Source: Tuctoria greenei
Taxonomy: Eukaryota > Streptophyta > Magnoliopsida > Poales > Poaceae
Assembly: GCA_036927565.1 (NCBI GenBank)
Contig: JAYESD010000004.1
Span: forward strand, 92,570,942-92,634,941
Length of the DNA: 64,000 nucleotides
Direction: 5' to 3'
In this document: in pieces, positions 34,606 through 45,376 of the stretch
How the letters are laid out: each line of letters opens with the position of its first letter
Numbering within the stretch: position 1 is the stretch's first letter
Made by a program: the position numbers and the translations under genes
The notes under the pieces: model-generated
Told to the model about the DNA's origin: nothing
The model's database searches: none
The model's input: only the letters and a program-made list of their open reading frames with translations

Positions 34606-34694
34606 TGAAAGTGCATCTAGGCATCCCTTGTGGGGTTTTGGTTGAATTATGACAAAAAATGAGACCCTAACAAAATTGTTGAGATGAGCGCATG
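34606..34694 (+). repeat. First 89 bp of the 3' LTR of element B
   Basis: Begins TGAAAGTGCATCTAGGCATC and follows the element C LTR ('ctaacaaaattgttgagat') until 34694, where TGTCGG of element E starts. The remaining ~1.45 kb of this LTR is not in the window and is predicted to lie beyond 64000 if nothing was deleted. Confidence 0.85.
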
Positions 34695-35575
34695 TGTCGG
34701 TGTTTGGATCCGGCAGATATCCCAATACTGCTGTTGGTAGATCGTGGAGTTGTAGTTCGGTAATGGGCGCGCAAAGAGTCAAGAAGGTGAATGACAAGTA
34801 GACATAGAGATTTACATGGTTCGGGCCACCTTAGCGTAATACCCTACTCCACGGGGTGTGTTGGTGTTGTATTGAGCGTGTGAGTCTAGAAGAAGCTCTA
34901 GAAGAAGAAGCTCGTCTAGGTCAGGGAGTCCAGAAGAGGTCTGGAGAGGTCTCTTGTGTATCGTCGACCAGTCCTTTTATGGTACAAGGACTGGTCGTTA
35001 CACCGTTAGCCTGGCCCGACATGTGGCCCTGCGGTTACATATGTTTGATACACAATTAATGAGGTTAATTACCCTTAATAGCCCGCTAACGGGCCTTAAT
35101 AGTGCCATTACCAGTATTAAGGGCCATCAGATTGTGTGTCATTAATATGGCATTAATGACACTTAATCGGGTCTTGAAGTCTTTGATTGCTCCTTAAAGG
35201 TCCGGAGCCGTTGGGGGTCCACCAGCCTGATTGTTGAAGTTGAAGGTTTGGCGGTTCGGCCACGTGGCACTCTGGAGCTTACCGTTGTGGACGGGTAGGT
35301 CCAGTGCTGTTGGACATGTGTCAGCACCGGAGCTTCCCTCTGTCTGGGGTTAGGTCCGGGGATGCCATACCGGTATCTAGTCCGGAGCTTTCCCATGTGT
35401 GGGCGATAGCTCCGGTCATATGATACACATGGCGGCCCTGGGACTAACCATGTCAGGGAAGCAGGTCCGGTTACGCCTGACATGTGGGGCCTTTAGAGGT
35501 CTTCAAATCTGGTAGATGGAGTTTCCTTGTGATCTTTGCAATCCCAAGGGGTATCCGGTACGTAGGGTACCGACA
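34695..35575 (-). repeat. 3' LTR of gypsy element E
   Basis: 881 bp with perfect terminal inverted hexamers TGTCGG...CCGACA. It is followed on the plus strand by gtggccccctcggccc, the complement of a purine-rich primer tract, which fixes the orientation as minus. The base before it (34694) is the broken B LTR. Several ccggagct motifs recur within. Confidence 0.9.
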
Positions 35576-36156
35576 GTGGCCCCCTCGGCCCACCTCTAGA
35601 GAGGCCATCTCGATGAAGTCATTCTGCCAGAGGTGGGTCCATTCTTTGGTTTTTGAGCCATGTATTCAAGGGTCTTTGGATGTGCCATTGGCAGTAGTTC
35701 GCATTTAAACCACCGTCACGTGTCATATCCTGGAGGCGGCAGGTGAGATCTCAGCGTGCGGATCTCATGCAATTGAAGGTCGCCGGTTCCCGATACGAAA
35801 ATTGTATCGGTTCCGCGCGCCCTTTCAAGCCGCCGCCTTCGGGTTTCCCACCTTTCATGATGACAACCGTTCACCTGGGGTAAGGACCTCAACTTGATCG
35901 TCGGGGTGGCCCTGGGCCCCCTTGTCATTGGCAGGGTGAAGTTTTTGACTGGTATTGTCGGCTCCTCTGCGGTTTCCATCCAAGCGTTGCGGGGGCTTAC
36001 TTAAGAAGGAAAGCACGCACCGTTTGGGGTTCATTACGCCTTTCATTCGAACTTGCGCTCAAACCTTCCAAACTTTCGCTTTCTTTTCCCCTCTTTCCTC
36101 GCTATGCCGCGATAGAGTTGGGTCTTCGTCAGAGTTGACTGAAGACTAACGGTGAT

Positions 36157-39100
36157 TTGAATAAGGTCCGGGCCCTAATGGGGTGGTTCCCTTACTTCTT
36201 CAACCACCTGGTCTGCGCCGGCAAGCTTCCTTTTGTGAAGGAGCACGCCGGCGACATGGTGTACTTCTCCGCGTATGCCATGGTGGGACTGATACCACCT
36301 TTTTCCTCTTTCTTCTTGATGCTGCTTGACTTCTATGGTATGCAGCTGTACCACCTTGGCCCCCACTCCATTCTTTTAGTGTCAATCTTTGTCCAGTTTT
36401 GCAAGATGTGGGTGGGCACTCCCCCCTGCGTTGAGCTCTTCCACACCTTCTTCACTGTCCAAACCACCGGCAAGAGTGACGAGTACCTTGGCTTCTATTA
36501 TTTTGTGAAGCACAAGAAGTGCCCGTACAAGTACTTGCGGTCGTTCCCTTCTGGGAAGTGGGACGACTGGAAGAAGGATTGGATCATCATCAGGGTGGAG
36601 GAGCATGAAATGATTGAGTTGCCCGAAGGCCTCCCCAACATCGACACTGGAGTTTGAAGTGAAGCTCCGGTGTTATCGGAAGCCTTCAACCCTACTCTGA
36701 CCAGGATCTTGCGGTGCGTGGATAGAGGGGTGACTCCTCAAGCGGTGTTTTGCAACTTCCTGACCAACAAGTGGGCTCCACTGAAGAAGAGTGAGAAGCT
36801 TGCTTGGGCCCTCAATAGTACGCTGGACGACGACCGGATCGAGACCGGTTTGAAGTCCTACATCGAGGGTGCAACTTTGGAGTTCCACCTCAGGAAGTTC
36901 CAGCACAGCATCGACGTCGAGGGTGACAACTTGGCTCTGCCGGCAGCTTTCCTCCCTCTGAACAAGGAGGCAGAGTTCAGCAGGGAGCTCTGGTGGACGA
37001 TGCTGTTGCTTGACGACCTTGGTGTCGTTGAGAGGTGTTTGCTCACAGGGTTGGTGATCTCCAGAGCTCCTGAAGGCGGCTCCGCTCCTAACCCAAAGCC
37101 AAGAACCAAAGTCATAGGCAAGGGCAAGGAGTTGGCCGAGCCCTCGAGCCGTAAGAGGAGGCCGAAGCATGCCGACGGAAGGTCCGTCGGGCCTGCTTCT
37201 TCCGCGGCGGCTCCTTCTCCTCGGAGTGGAGGTCTTCAACGGTGGCATCTACTCCAGCAGCGGCATCTTCTCAGGGTGCTAGCTCCGGCCATGTGACTCC
37301 AGTACCAGGGCCAGCTGAGGGCTCTGGGTACGAAGGTCCTTCCCGGTCGAGGGGGGCCTCGACCAAGGCAACGCCGATAGCAACAGCAAGCCCCGGGGGA
37401 CCTTCCGGGACTACCACGCCAGTGGCGGCTGGGGCCAGTCCGGAGCGTACGGAAAAGAGGTTCCGTGCTAACTGGTGCGGAAGCCTTTCGATGTAATTTT
37501 TTATTTTTTACCTCAGTCAGTTGTTTTATTGTTATAACTGTATTTTGAGTTTCTTCGTCCTTCATCCACATCATGCCTAAGAAAAGGGTTGAAGCTCCGG
37601 TCCTTGAAGCAGCAATTGAGGCTGTGCAGGCTGAAGCTCCGGCTCCAATTCCAGCGCAGCCCCAAGAGGTGGCTGAGGCTGCGGCAGCTCCGGTGCTGGC
37701 TGTCGTGGTCTTGGACCTCGACTCATCCCCAGAAGCTCCCGTGGTAGCGCCGGACCACGGGAATGAAGATGTACCAGCGGTACCAGCCCCGGAGGTTGAA
37801 GCTCCAGGCTTGGATGCTGAGATGTTGGACGCTTCAGCCACAGAGCTGGAAGTAGCTGCGATTCCGGCCCTAGATTCGGATGTTGAAGCCCTGGCAGTCG
37901 AGCTGGTGGTTGATGAGGTCCCGGCGGTAGAGACGGGTGTTGATGAAGCTCCGACGCTTGAGCCGATTGTTGAGGAAGCTCCAGCGGTAGAGCCAGTTCC
38001 TGTAGAAGTTCCGGCTATAGAGCCGGTCATCGAAGAGGTTCTGTCGTCCGAGCCAGTTGCTGCGGAGGTGCCGTCGCCTGAGCCCATGATGGTCGAAGCG
38101 CCAGCACCTGAGCCAGCGGTGGAGGAGGCACCTGCGTCGGAGCCGGAAGTAGCTTCTGCTCCAACAAAACCTTCAACACCTGCTCCGGAATTGGTGATCC
38201 CGGAGGTGCCCGCTGCTGAGCCAGGGTGCAAAGATGAAGCTGCTGGCCCCCCGCCTGAGGGGCCAGTTGTTGATTACCTAGCGGCGGGACCTTTAGAGCT
38301 CATTTCGGAGGTCGGAACTTCTGCTACAGGACCTTCCTCGGCGGCGGCTGAGGTTATCCCAGAGGACGGCCCTAGTGCTGTGGAAGCTCAGGGGACCGCT
38401 CTAGTAGAGTGGGACCCAATTTTTGTCACTGAAGACCCGCTGGAGCCAGTGGAGAGGACCCCGGCAGGTCCGGACCCGATCCCCCTATCGTTGTCTATTG
38501 ACAACGCCTACTCCAGTCTTCACCAGGTCCAGCTGGCTTTCTACCACGACAGCAAGGCCCTCGAGGAGCAGCGCCAAACCCTTAGGAGGTGGCGCAACCG
38601 GCTCCAATTCGAGGCCAAGCTGGTGCAGTCGAGACTGGCTGACGACAAGGAGTGGGTACAGAGGGAGAAGGTCCGCCTGGAATACTGGGGTAAGCTGCTA
38701 GATGAGAGGGAAAGCATGACGCGATCCCTCGACAACCAGTCCCCGGCCATCTACGAGCGAGCCAAACCTGCTAATAGTGCAGCGGATGATCGCCAGGAGA
38801 GGCTCACCGCCATCCACGCTAGTCTTGTCAAGCGCCGGAAGGCTCTTGAGGCGCGAGAGAGAAAGCTCGAAGATGAAGAGCAAAAACTCCTGGAGCTGCA
38901 GGACAACCTCGTGAAGAGGGAGGAAGAGCTAGACCAAAAGACAGCTCTGGCTGACAAGAGCCTCGAAAAGCGCACCAAGAAATTGGAGGAGCGTTGTGAT
39001 AAAGTGGAGAAGAAGGCCTGGTAGCGAGGGAAAGATCTCTACAAGCAGGAGAATGCCGTCGCCGCCAGGGAGAAGAAAGTGCGGTGCCGGGAGAAGGATC

Positions 39101-39636
39101 TGGTCAACCGCCAAAACGAGATCCACCACCGGGAGGAAGATCTCAGTAAACTCGAAAGGCAGGTTGCTGAAAAGATTCAGCAGAATGCCAAAGAGGTGGA
39201 GCGTCTTGCTCGGGAGAACTTGGAGCTTGCGGCAACCAAAAGATCCTTGGAGGAGATGCGAAGCACAAGGGCTGCGGAGTCCCAACAAGTTTGGGACTGC
39301 CTAGGAAAAGCCAAGGATGCACTGACGCTAATGGGCTTTAGTCCTGTGCGTCCGGATGATCCAGAGCCGGAGTTGGACCAGGCGTTGGAGGAGCTGAGTT
39401 CAGCAGGCAACAAGCTCGCCAAGATGGGTGATGTCATCGCGGACCAGCTGGAAACTGAGGGTCAGTCCCTGGTGAAGAACGTCGCAGAGTTCGTTCTGAT
39501 GTGCTACACCAGCTGGGATGCTCAATTCCCTCTAGACCCGGTGCTTGAAGGTCCCATCAAAGGAGAGGGTGAAGCCGCCCGAGCCAGCGTGTCGGAGGTT
39601 GCCCAGAAAGTCGCCCAGTTCTTCCACACGGTCTAG
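36157..39636 (+). pseudogene. Antisense ORF of element E (gypsy-type transposon protein)
   Basis: Encoded opposite to gag-pol. Residues from 36157 match the family called 'putative gypsy type transposon' (FSAYAMVGLIPPFSSFFL, LLDFYGMQLYHLGPHSILL, WDDWKKDWIIIRVEEHE). After a TGA at 36655-36657 the frame continues (CVDRGVTPQAVFCNFLTNKW) to about 37230. Between 37300 and 37572 lies an AT-rich gap that may be an intron. From 37573 comes an acidic Pro/Ala/Glu repeat region (units like EEAPAVEPV, 37600-38250), then a long coiled coil (about 38500-39320). TAG at 39022-39024 interrupts it, and it ends at 39636. Antisense extra ORFs are documented for Tat-lineage elements; their role is not known. Confidence 0.75.
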
Positions 39637-39901
39637 GACCATCTCTTTGTAGCTCCCGCTTGTATTCTTTTTTCTTCTTCTCTAATTTTGTAATCTCTTG
39701 TCTCTAGATGAATGAAATCAAAATTTTTGTGAATTTCATTTTTTGTCTTCAACACCTTTGTCTCACTTGGCCCCCTGGTAGATGTACACAATTTGATTGT
39801 GAACATGTACCAAGAGGATGTAACAGTTGTTGAAGACTTGCGTGCTTCGAACTTGTAGAATGTAGGTCCAAAGTCTTCGATAGTGTAGGCCCCTTGAGAT
39901 T

Positions 39902-40216
39902 GTCGGAGCTTAGTGGCCCCGGCATTGACCATCGTCGGAGCTTAGTAGCTCCGACAGTTGTCTCCATCAATTCGTAGAGCATCGACGGTTAGCCCTCTGG
40001 GGTGTCGGAGCTTGGTAGCTCTAGCAGTGACCTCTGTCAACACGTGGTGTATCGATAGTAGACTCCACTATAAAGTCTTTCCACCATCTTTTCTTCATGT
40101 TGACAGCTTGCCCCCTAGCTTTACTGGAGCTGAGTAGCTCCAGCAACGCTCGATATCAATGTTTGAACATCGACCACGAGCCGCCTAGAGGATGTCGGAG
40201 CTGTGGCAGCTCCGAC
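39902..40216. repeat. Five hairpin repeats between convergent ORFs of element E
   Basis: The palindrome gtcggagct-tagt-agctccgac and close variants occur at 39902-39922, 39934-39955, 40004-40024, 40125-40143 and 40194-40216. They are separated by related text (caacacgtggtgtatcga, 'gccccctagct' and similar). They sit just past the end of the antisense ORF (39636) and before the end of pol (40953), in the gap between two convergent reading frames. They may shape 3' ends or produce hairpin RNA. Confidence 0.8.
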
Positions 40217-40952
40217 TTCATTCACCATCATCATGAAATATTTATTTTTCCTGCACACAAAAGTTAAGAAAAATAGTAAAATCCGTTTCCTATCTATAAC
40301 TTCATTGCGGCTTACTATTCTCGAGAAAGTTTTAGGTCGAACACAATTCTAAATACAATCAAGAGCGTCGTCTTGTTTCCTTCAGGTCTGATCGTTTCTA
40401 GACTCAACTTACTTCAGCCTACCGGGGTGTAGGTAGAGTGGAGTACTTAGGGTGCATGACCAGGATAAGTCGATAGCACACTCCGGCCCCAGATTGGCTT
40501 GGCGGCATTCAGACGAGTAGACCATCAGCAATGTTTGGACCCGGAAGAATAGACAACGCAACTCGAATTGTACATGAACTGGTCGAGCTAAAGTTTCTTA
40601 AGAACTGCACAACTTTGTTATAGACAAAAAGAGAAAAATAAAAAATATTGAGCCTGTACAAAGTAAATACACGTGGAGTCTGTTTTCACACAATGATGTC
40701 TTTCATTATAGTTCTGGGGTACAGGGGAAACAAGTACACTCTTAGGGTACGGAACTAGGCTAAGTGTGTTTTGTTTCTCGTTTGACCCAAGGTAGCTAGC
40801 TACACTTTTAGTTCTGAGACTGTGACAAGTGTTGCATGGACGTTGCGGACCTAACGGGGTATGTCCGGCTGCCCTCCCGGAGGAGCTACCCGACTCTGCA
40901 CAATGACTATATAACATACATCACATGTAATTACAGACTCACCTCCGTTATA
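40217..40952. other. Non-coding segment at the 3' end of element E pol
   Basis: No ORF of note. It belongs to the spacer between pol and the antisense ORF of element E. No further structure was recognised. Confidence 0.5.
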
Positions 40953-43147
40953 TTAAGTGTAGAACTTACGGAGGTGCTCAATGTTCCAAGGATTTGGCAG
41001 AGGTGTCCCATCCTCGGTTGCCAAGCGAACGCATCCGGGATGGGATACTTTGATCACTCGTAAGGGTCCTTCCCATCTGGGGGAGAGTTTGTTTAACCCT
41101 TCTATGGATTGTATTATCTGTAGCGCCAGATCGCCTTCCTCGAGCTGTCGGCTATGAACATGCCGTTGGTGATAGCACCGAAGAGCTTTGCGGTATTGGG
41201 CATTCTGAACAACTGCTCGACACCTTCCCTCTTCAAGGAGGTCATGGTCTTCACGCCGGAGCTGGTCCTGCATGGCTTCATCAGAGGTCCGGACCCGGAG
41301 CGACCCCAAGGTGATTTCCTGAGGAAGGACTGCTTCAGCTCCGTACACCAGGAAGAAGGGTGTCTCTCCAGTTGATTGGTTTGTAGTTGTCCTGTTGGCC
41401 CATAGAGTGGGCGGAAGCTCTTCGATCCAGATGGCTCCATGTTTTTTCAGGTGCTCATATGTGCGCGTCTTGAGTCCCTTCAGGAGTTCTACATTTGCTC
41501 TCTCAGCTTGGCCATTGCTTGTCGGGTGATCTACGGAAGCGTAGCTGACTTGGATGCCGAGGCCTTCGCAGTGTCCTTGGAAAGCAGAGCTTGTGAATTG
41601 GGTCCCATTATCTTATATGATTTTGTTCAGGACTCCAAATCTACATACGATGGACTGCAAGAAGTTGATAGCTGATTGCTTATTTATTGTCACAACTGGA
41701 GTTGCTTCCGGCCATTTGGTGAATTTGTCAATGGCAACATATAGGAACTTGTAACCTCCAATGGCTCTTGGGGAAGGTCCCAAGATGTCCATCCCCCACA
41801 CAGCGAAAGGCCATGTAGGAGGTATCATTTGTAGAGGGTGAGCCAGTGTGTGAATTTGCTTTGCATGGAACTGGCATGCTTCGCATTTCTTCACCAGCTC
41901 AGTTGCATCCTGGAGCGCTGTAGGCCAGCAGAAGCCATGACGGAAGGCTTTACCGACCAGCGTGCGGGAAGACGCGTGGTTCCCATACTCGCCTCCATGG
42001 ATTTTTGCGAGGAGCTCACAACCTTCTTCCCTTGTGATGCACCGCATTAGGACACCGTTGGCACCGCGCCGGTAGAGATCCCCTTCTACCAGCGTGTATC
42101 TTTTAGCCAATCTGACTATCCGGTCAGCGGATACATCATCGTCAGGAAGGACATTGTCTTTCAAGTAGCTCCGGATCTCCGAGATCCATGCATCGCAGCT
42201 AGCTTGAGCATTTGAGTCTTCCGTGCTGGGTTGCTCGGAGCTTCCGGCAGCACCTACGACCCTTGATGGCTGCCATGGTAACAGGGCCATTGGGACCGCC
42301 AGCTTCGGGATGCTGGTCTCGCCCCCTTCGCTTAGTTCGGCAGGCTGAGCTGTGGGTTTTGACAACCTCCGGACGAAGGTTCCGTCAGGAGCCGGAGCTC
42401 CGGTTGGCGCTTTCGTCGAGAGTTCGTCAGCTTCAGCGTTATGGACACGCTGAACATGGTGAAGGACCAGGTCTTCGAAGTCCTTTTGAAGCCTCTGGAC
42501 TTCAAGGAGATAAGCAGCTAGTTGGGGATTGTTGCAGGAGCATTCACCCTTCACCTGTTTAATGATGAGCTGCAAATCTCCATTGACCAACAGCTGCTTG
42601 ACACCACATGATAGTGCCACCTTTAGTCCGTAAATGAGTGCTTCGTACTCTGCCATGTTGTTGGTCGCCTTGAAGTCAAGGTGGACCCTGTATTTTACCT
42701 TCTCCCCGGTTGGAGCGAGGAGAAGGACTCCAGCTCAGGCCCCCTACTTTTGCATGGAGCCATCAAAATAGAGGGTCCAGTGAGGCTCGGTGAAGACCGG
42801 AGCCTCGAGTTCCGTCTTCTGCTCACTAGGGCCCCCCAGGGTTTGATGTAGAGGGGTTCCATTCCGCCACAAAGTCTGCCAATGCTTGAATCTTGATCGC
42901 TTGTCTTGGGACGAATTCAAGATCAAAATGCCAATTCCGTTTCCCACTTTGCAATGTTCCCAGTAGAGTTGGGATTATGCAAGATCGCATGCAGTGAATA
43001 AGAAGTCACCACTGAGATCTTGTGAGCTTAGAAGTAATGGCGAAGCTTCCTGGAGGCGATGAGAACTGCGTAGAGCAGTTTGTGCACCTCTAGGTATCAA
43101 TTCTTGGCATCATGTAGTACTTCGCTGATGAAGTACACTGGGCGCTG
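40953..43147 (-). pseudogene. RNase H and integrase of element E
   Basis: Read on the minus strand. RNase H starts with WTLYFDGSMQK (about 42770), followed by MAEYEALIYGLKVALSCGVK and the QLLVNGDLQLIIKQVKGE block. After a ~120-residue linker comes the integrase zinc region (HGGEYGNHASSRTLVGKAF to CEACQ). The core follows (WGMDILGPSPRAIGGYKFLY) and breaks near 41613. The C-terminal part is 41348-40953 (MYGAEAVLPQEITLGSLRVR, then LSPRWEGPLRVIKVSHPGC). The archaeal-type RNase H placed before integrase is a Tat-lineage trait. The integrase middle (41350-41612) is frameshifted. Confidence 0.88.
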
Positions 43148-43154
43148 GACTATT

Positions 43155-43440
43155 CGTACCCTACCGGAGGGGCCCGGAGCTTCCTCCACATCGACCCGGA
43201 CCCTCCCGGAGGGGTCTAGACCTGCTTTGGGGACCTCCGGGTCCTTGCTGGAGGAACCCAGAGCTTCTACTGGAGTGACCCAGACCCTCCTGGAGGGGTG
43301 TAGATCTTGTGGAGTAACTCATTTTAGATCCAAGTCTGGGAGCTGGGACCCAGACTCACCTTTAGGAACCTCCGGACCCTCCCGGAGGGTCTGGATTCCC
43401 GAGCTTGGGATGGTTCTGGTCTCTCCACAACCAGGACCAT
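43155..43440. repeat. ~42-bp GC-rich tandem repeats inside pol of element E
   Basis: Units centred on ccctcccggagggg recur near 43163, 43206, 43247, 43290 and 43380, about 42 bp apart, with the last gap doubled. Several cores are near-perfect palindromes (gaccctcccggagggtc near 43375). They lie between RT and RNase H, at a point where the flanking reading frame (VVERPE... and ...EVLHD) is otherwise continuous. The array is therefore an expansion inside the linker. Confidence 0.7.
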
Positions 43441-43539
43441 GCTGACAACATCGTCGGTTGCCTAAATGTAAAGCAGTAAAGGCTCACCAGGGTTCGGATC
43501 TACCAAGGTTGGTAGAGTGGTGAGGAGCTGCTTTAGCTC

Positions 43540-44504
43540 CTAGAACGCCTTTTCTGCTTCTTCAGACCACTGAAATGGTCTGGACCTCCTCAATAGCTTG
43601 AAGAAGGGTAGCGCCCGTTCCGCCAGTCTTGAGATGAACTGGCTGAGGGTGGCTAGAAATCCAATCAGTTTCTGGATGTCCTTGATGCGGGCTGGTGGCC
43701 GCATATCCTCAGTGGCTTTTGTCTTCCCCGGATTTGCCTCTATGACCCGGTGGTTTACCAAGAAACCAAGAATCTTTCCGGAGCTAACCCCGAAGGCACA
43801 CTTGTCTGGGTTCAGCTTCATGCGAGTGACTCGCAACTTGTCCAAGACAGCTTGCAAGGTGTCAAGAAGTGACTCCTTGTCCTTGATTTTGACGATGATG
43901 TCATCAACATACACTTCCACTACCTCTATGATGAGTTCTCCAAAGGTTTTGTACATAGCTCGTACAAATGTTGAATCTGCATTCTTGAGACCAAATGGCA
44001 TGACAGTATAGCAGTACAATCCATCTACTGTGATAAAAGAAGTATGTTCTTCATCTTCCCTAGACATTCTGATTTGATGGTACCCAGAGTATGCGTCTAG
44101 GAAACAAAGTAATTCACACCCAGAGGTGGAATCCACTATTTGATCTATTCTAGGTAGTGGGAATGGATCTTTTGGGCATGCCTTATTTAGTGTTGTGTAG
44201 TCGATACACATCCATAGCTTCCCGCCGGCCTTGGGTAAAATGACTGGGTTTGCCAGCCATTTTGGGTGGAAGACTTCTCAGATGAATCCAGCTTCGAAAA
44301 ATTTCTTCACTTCTTGTCGTATGAAGTTCTGTCGCTCTACTGATTGCTTCCGAGGCTTCTGATGTACAGGCCGAGCGTCGGGATAGATCTTCAGATTATG
44401 CTCGATCACTTCCCTAGGGATCCCAGGCATTTGAGACGGTTGCCAGGCAAACATGTCGACATTAGCCCGGAGGAAAGTGATGAGCGCGAGTTCCTATTTT
44501 TCAT
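43540..44504 (-). pseudogene. Reverse transcriptase of element E
   Basis: Minus strand. Upstream text (FLRANVDMFAWQPSQMPGIP, about 44480) is the protease-RT linker typical of Tat elements. The catalytic domain is open from 44211: MCIDYTTLNKACPKDPFPLP, LCFLDAYSGYHQIRMSRED, YTVMPFGLKNADSTFVRAMY, then YVDDIIVKIKD with the catalytic Asp pair near 43920-43910. The RNase H connection follows (FLATLSQFISRLAERALPFF). A TGA near 44280 breaks the join to the upstream linker. It would copy element RNA into DNA if intact. Confidence 0.92.
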
Positions 44505-45376
44505 TCAGACCTTCTGATATACGGGTGGTCTGAGCGGCATCAGAACCAATTTGGACGACTTTGACGGGGATGTCGGTGTCGCTGCTTGGTTGCACGTGAG
44601 GTGCGGAGGTTGAGCCTCGTTGATGATGCTCGGGGGTTTCGGAGATTGTTCCTGCCTGGACTCTTCCTCCTGCGCTGTAGCAAGTGCATGAAGTTCTTCC
44701 AGAGCAGTCACTCCAGCAGTGCGGTCTCCACGGATCCGGAGAACACTAGCTGGTGTTGGCATCTTCAACACCAGGTAGCCATAATGAGCAGCAGCCATGA
44801 ACTTGTACAAGGTGGGCCTTCCCAGAATGGTGTTGAAAGGTAAGTTGATCTGAGCGACGTCAAAGATCAACTCCTCAGTGAGATAATTCTCCTGAGTCCC
44901 GAAGGTCACGGGGAGAGTAATGGCACCGAGTGGTGTTATGGCCCCCGGACCTACGCTGGAGAAAGGTCGGGAGGGGCGGAGGTCCGAAGGTCGGAGCTGA
45001 AGCTTGACGAAAGCTTCGAAGCTTTTGAGGTTCAGCCCCGAACCTCCGTCCACCATTACATGGTGGAGTTGATTGTTGTTGATGGTCGGTGATACCTTCA
45101 ATGGGAGTTGACCAGCTCCAATCACGTTCCGAGGGCAGTCCGACATGTCAAAAGTGATGGCGGTATCCATCCACTTCCTGTGCGGCTCCGCCCTGGCGGT
45201 GGGAGCTATCGAAGCCATGTCCCGCCGCATGGTCTTGAGGACACGGCGGGAGGTGATGTCCCACGAACCACCAAAGATGGTATTCATGGTTTTCCAACGT
45301 TCATTGTAGGAGACACCAGAATCTTTGTCGACGGAGGTGTATACAGCCTTCAGGACCTTTTTAGGGTCCTGAAAAC
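44505..45376 (-). pseudogene. Aspartic protease of element E
   Basis: Minus strand, open 45287-44505 (260 residues). The N-terminal part (MNTIFGGSWDITSRRVLKTM) belongs to the gag-protease joint. The retropepsin-type active site is MVDGGSGLNL near 45060; the usual D-S/T-G is altered to D-G-G, as in many Tat copies. A downstream ILGRPTLYKFMA matches the retropepsin G-R-x-W/L block. It ends in a Pro/Ser-rich linker. Whether D-G-G is active is doubtful. Confidence 0.8.

Larger units (their letters stand above)
11361..34694 (+). mobile_element. Composite copia complex: outer element B with nested A and a duplicated LTR-gag unit
   Basis: The order is LTR1, B gag 5' part, LTR2, B gag 5' part again, LTR3 (A 5' LTR), A gag-pol-ORF3, A 3' LTR, B gag 3' part, B pol-ORF3, start of the B 3' LTR. 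LTRs run from TGAAAG to TTCA and are followed by a tRNA-iMet-type primer site (tggtatcagag). Pol order (protease, integrase, RT, RNase H) is Ty1/copia, and a third ORF after pol fits the SIRE/Maximus lineage. Without A and the duplication, B would have about 8.5 kb of internal sequence. B's right LTR is broken at 34694 by the insertion of element E. All coding regions carry stops and frameshifts. Confidence 0.85.

Noticed and set aside
37236..38231. 331-codon minus-strand Ser/Thr/Gly-rich ORF
   Set aside because: It is the mirror of the acidic Pro/Ala/Glu repeat of the plus-strand antisense ORF of element E; the plus strand has the family match.
43080..43445. Plus-strand repeat ORF of 121 codons
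   Set aside because: It is the 42-bp repeat read in one frame, opposite to pol. No independent support.
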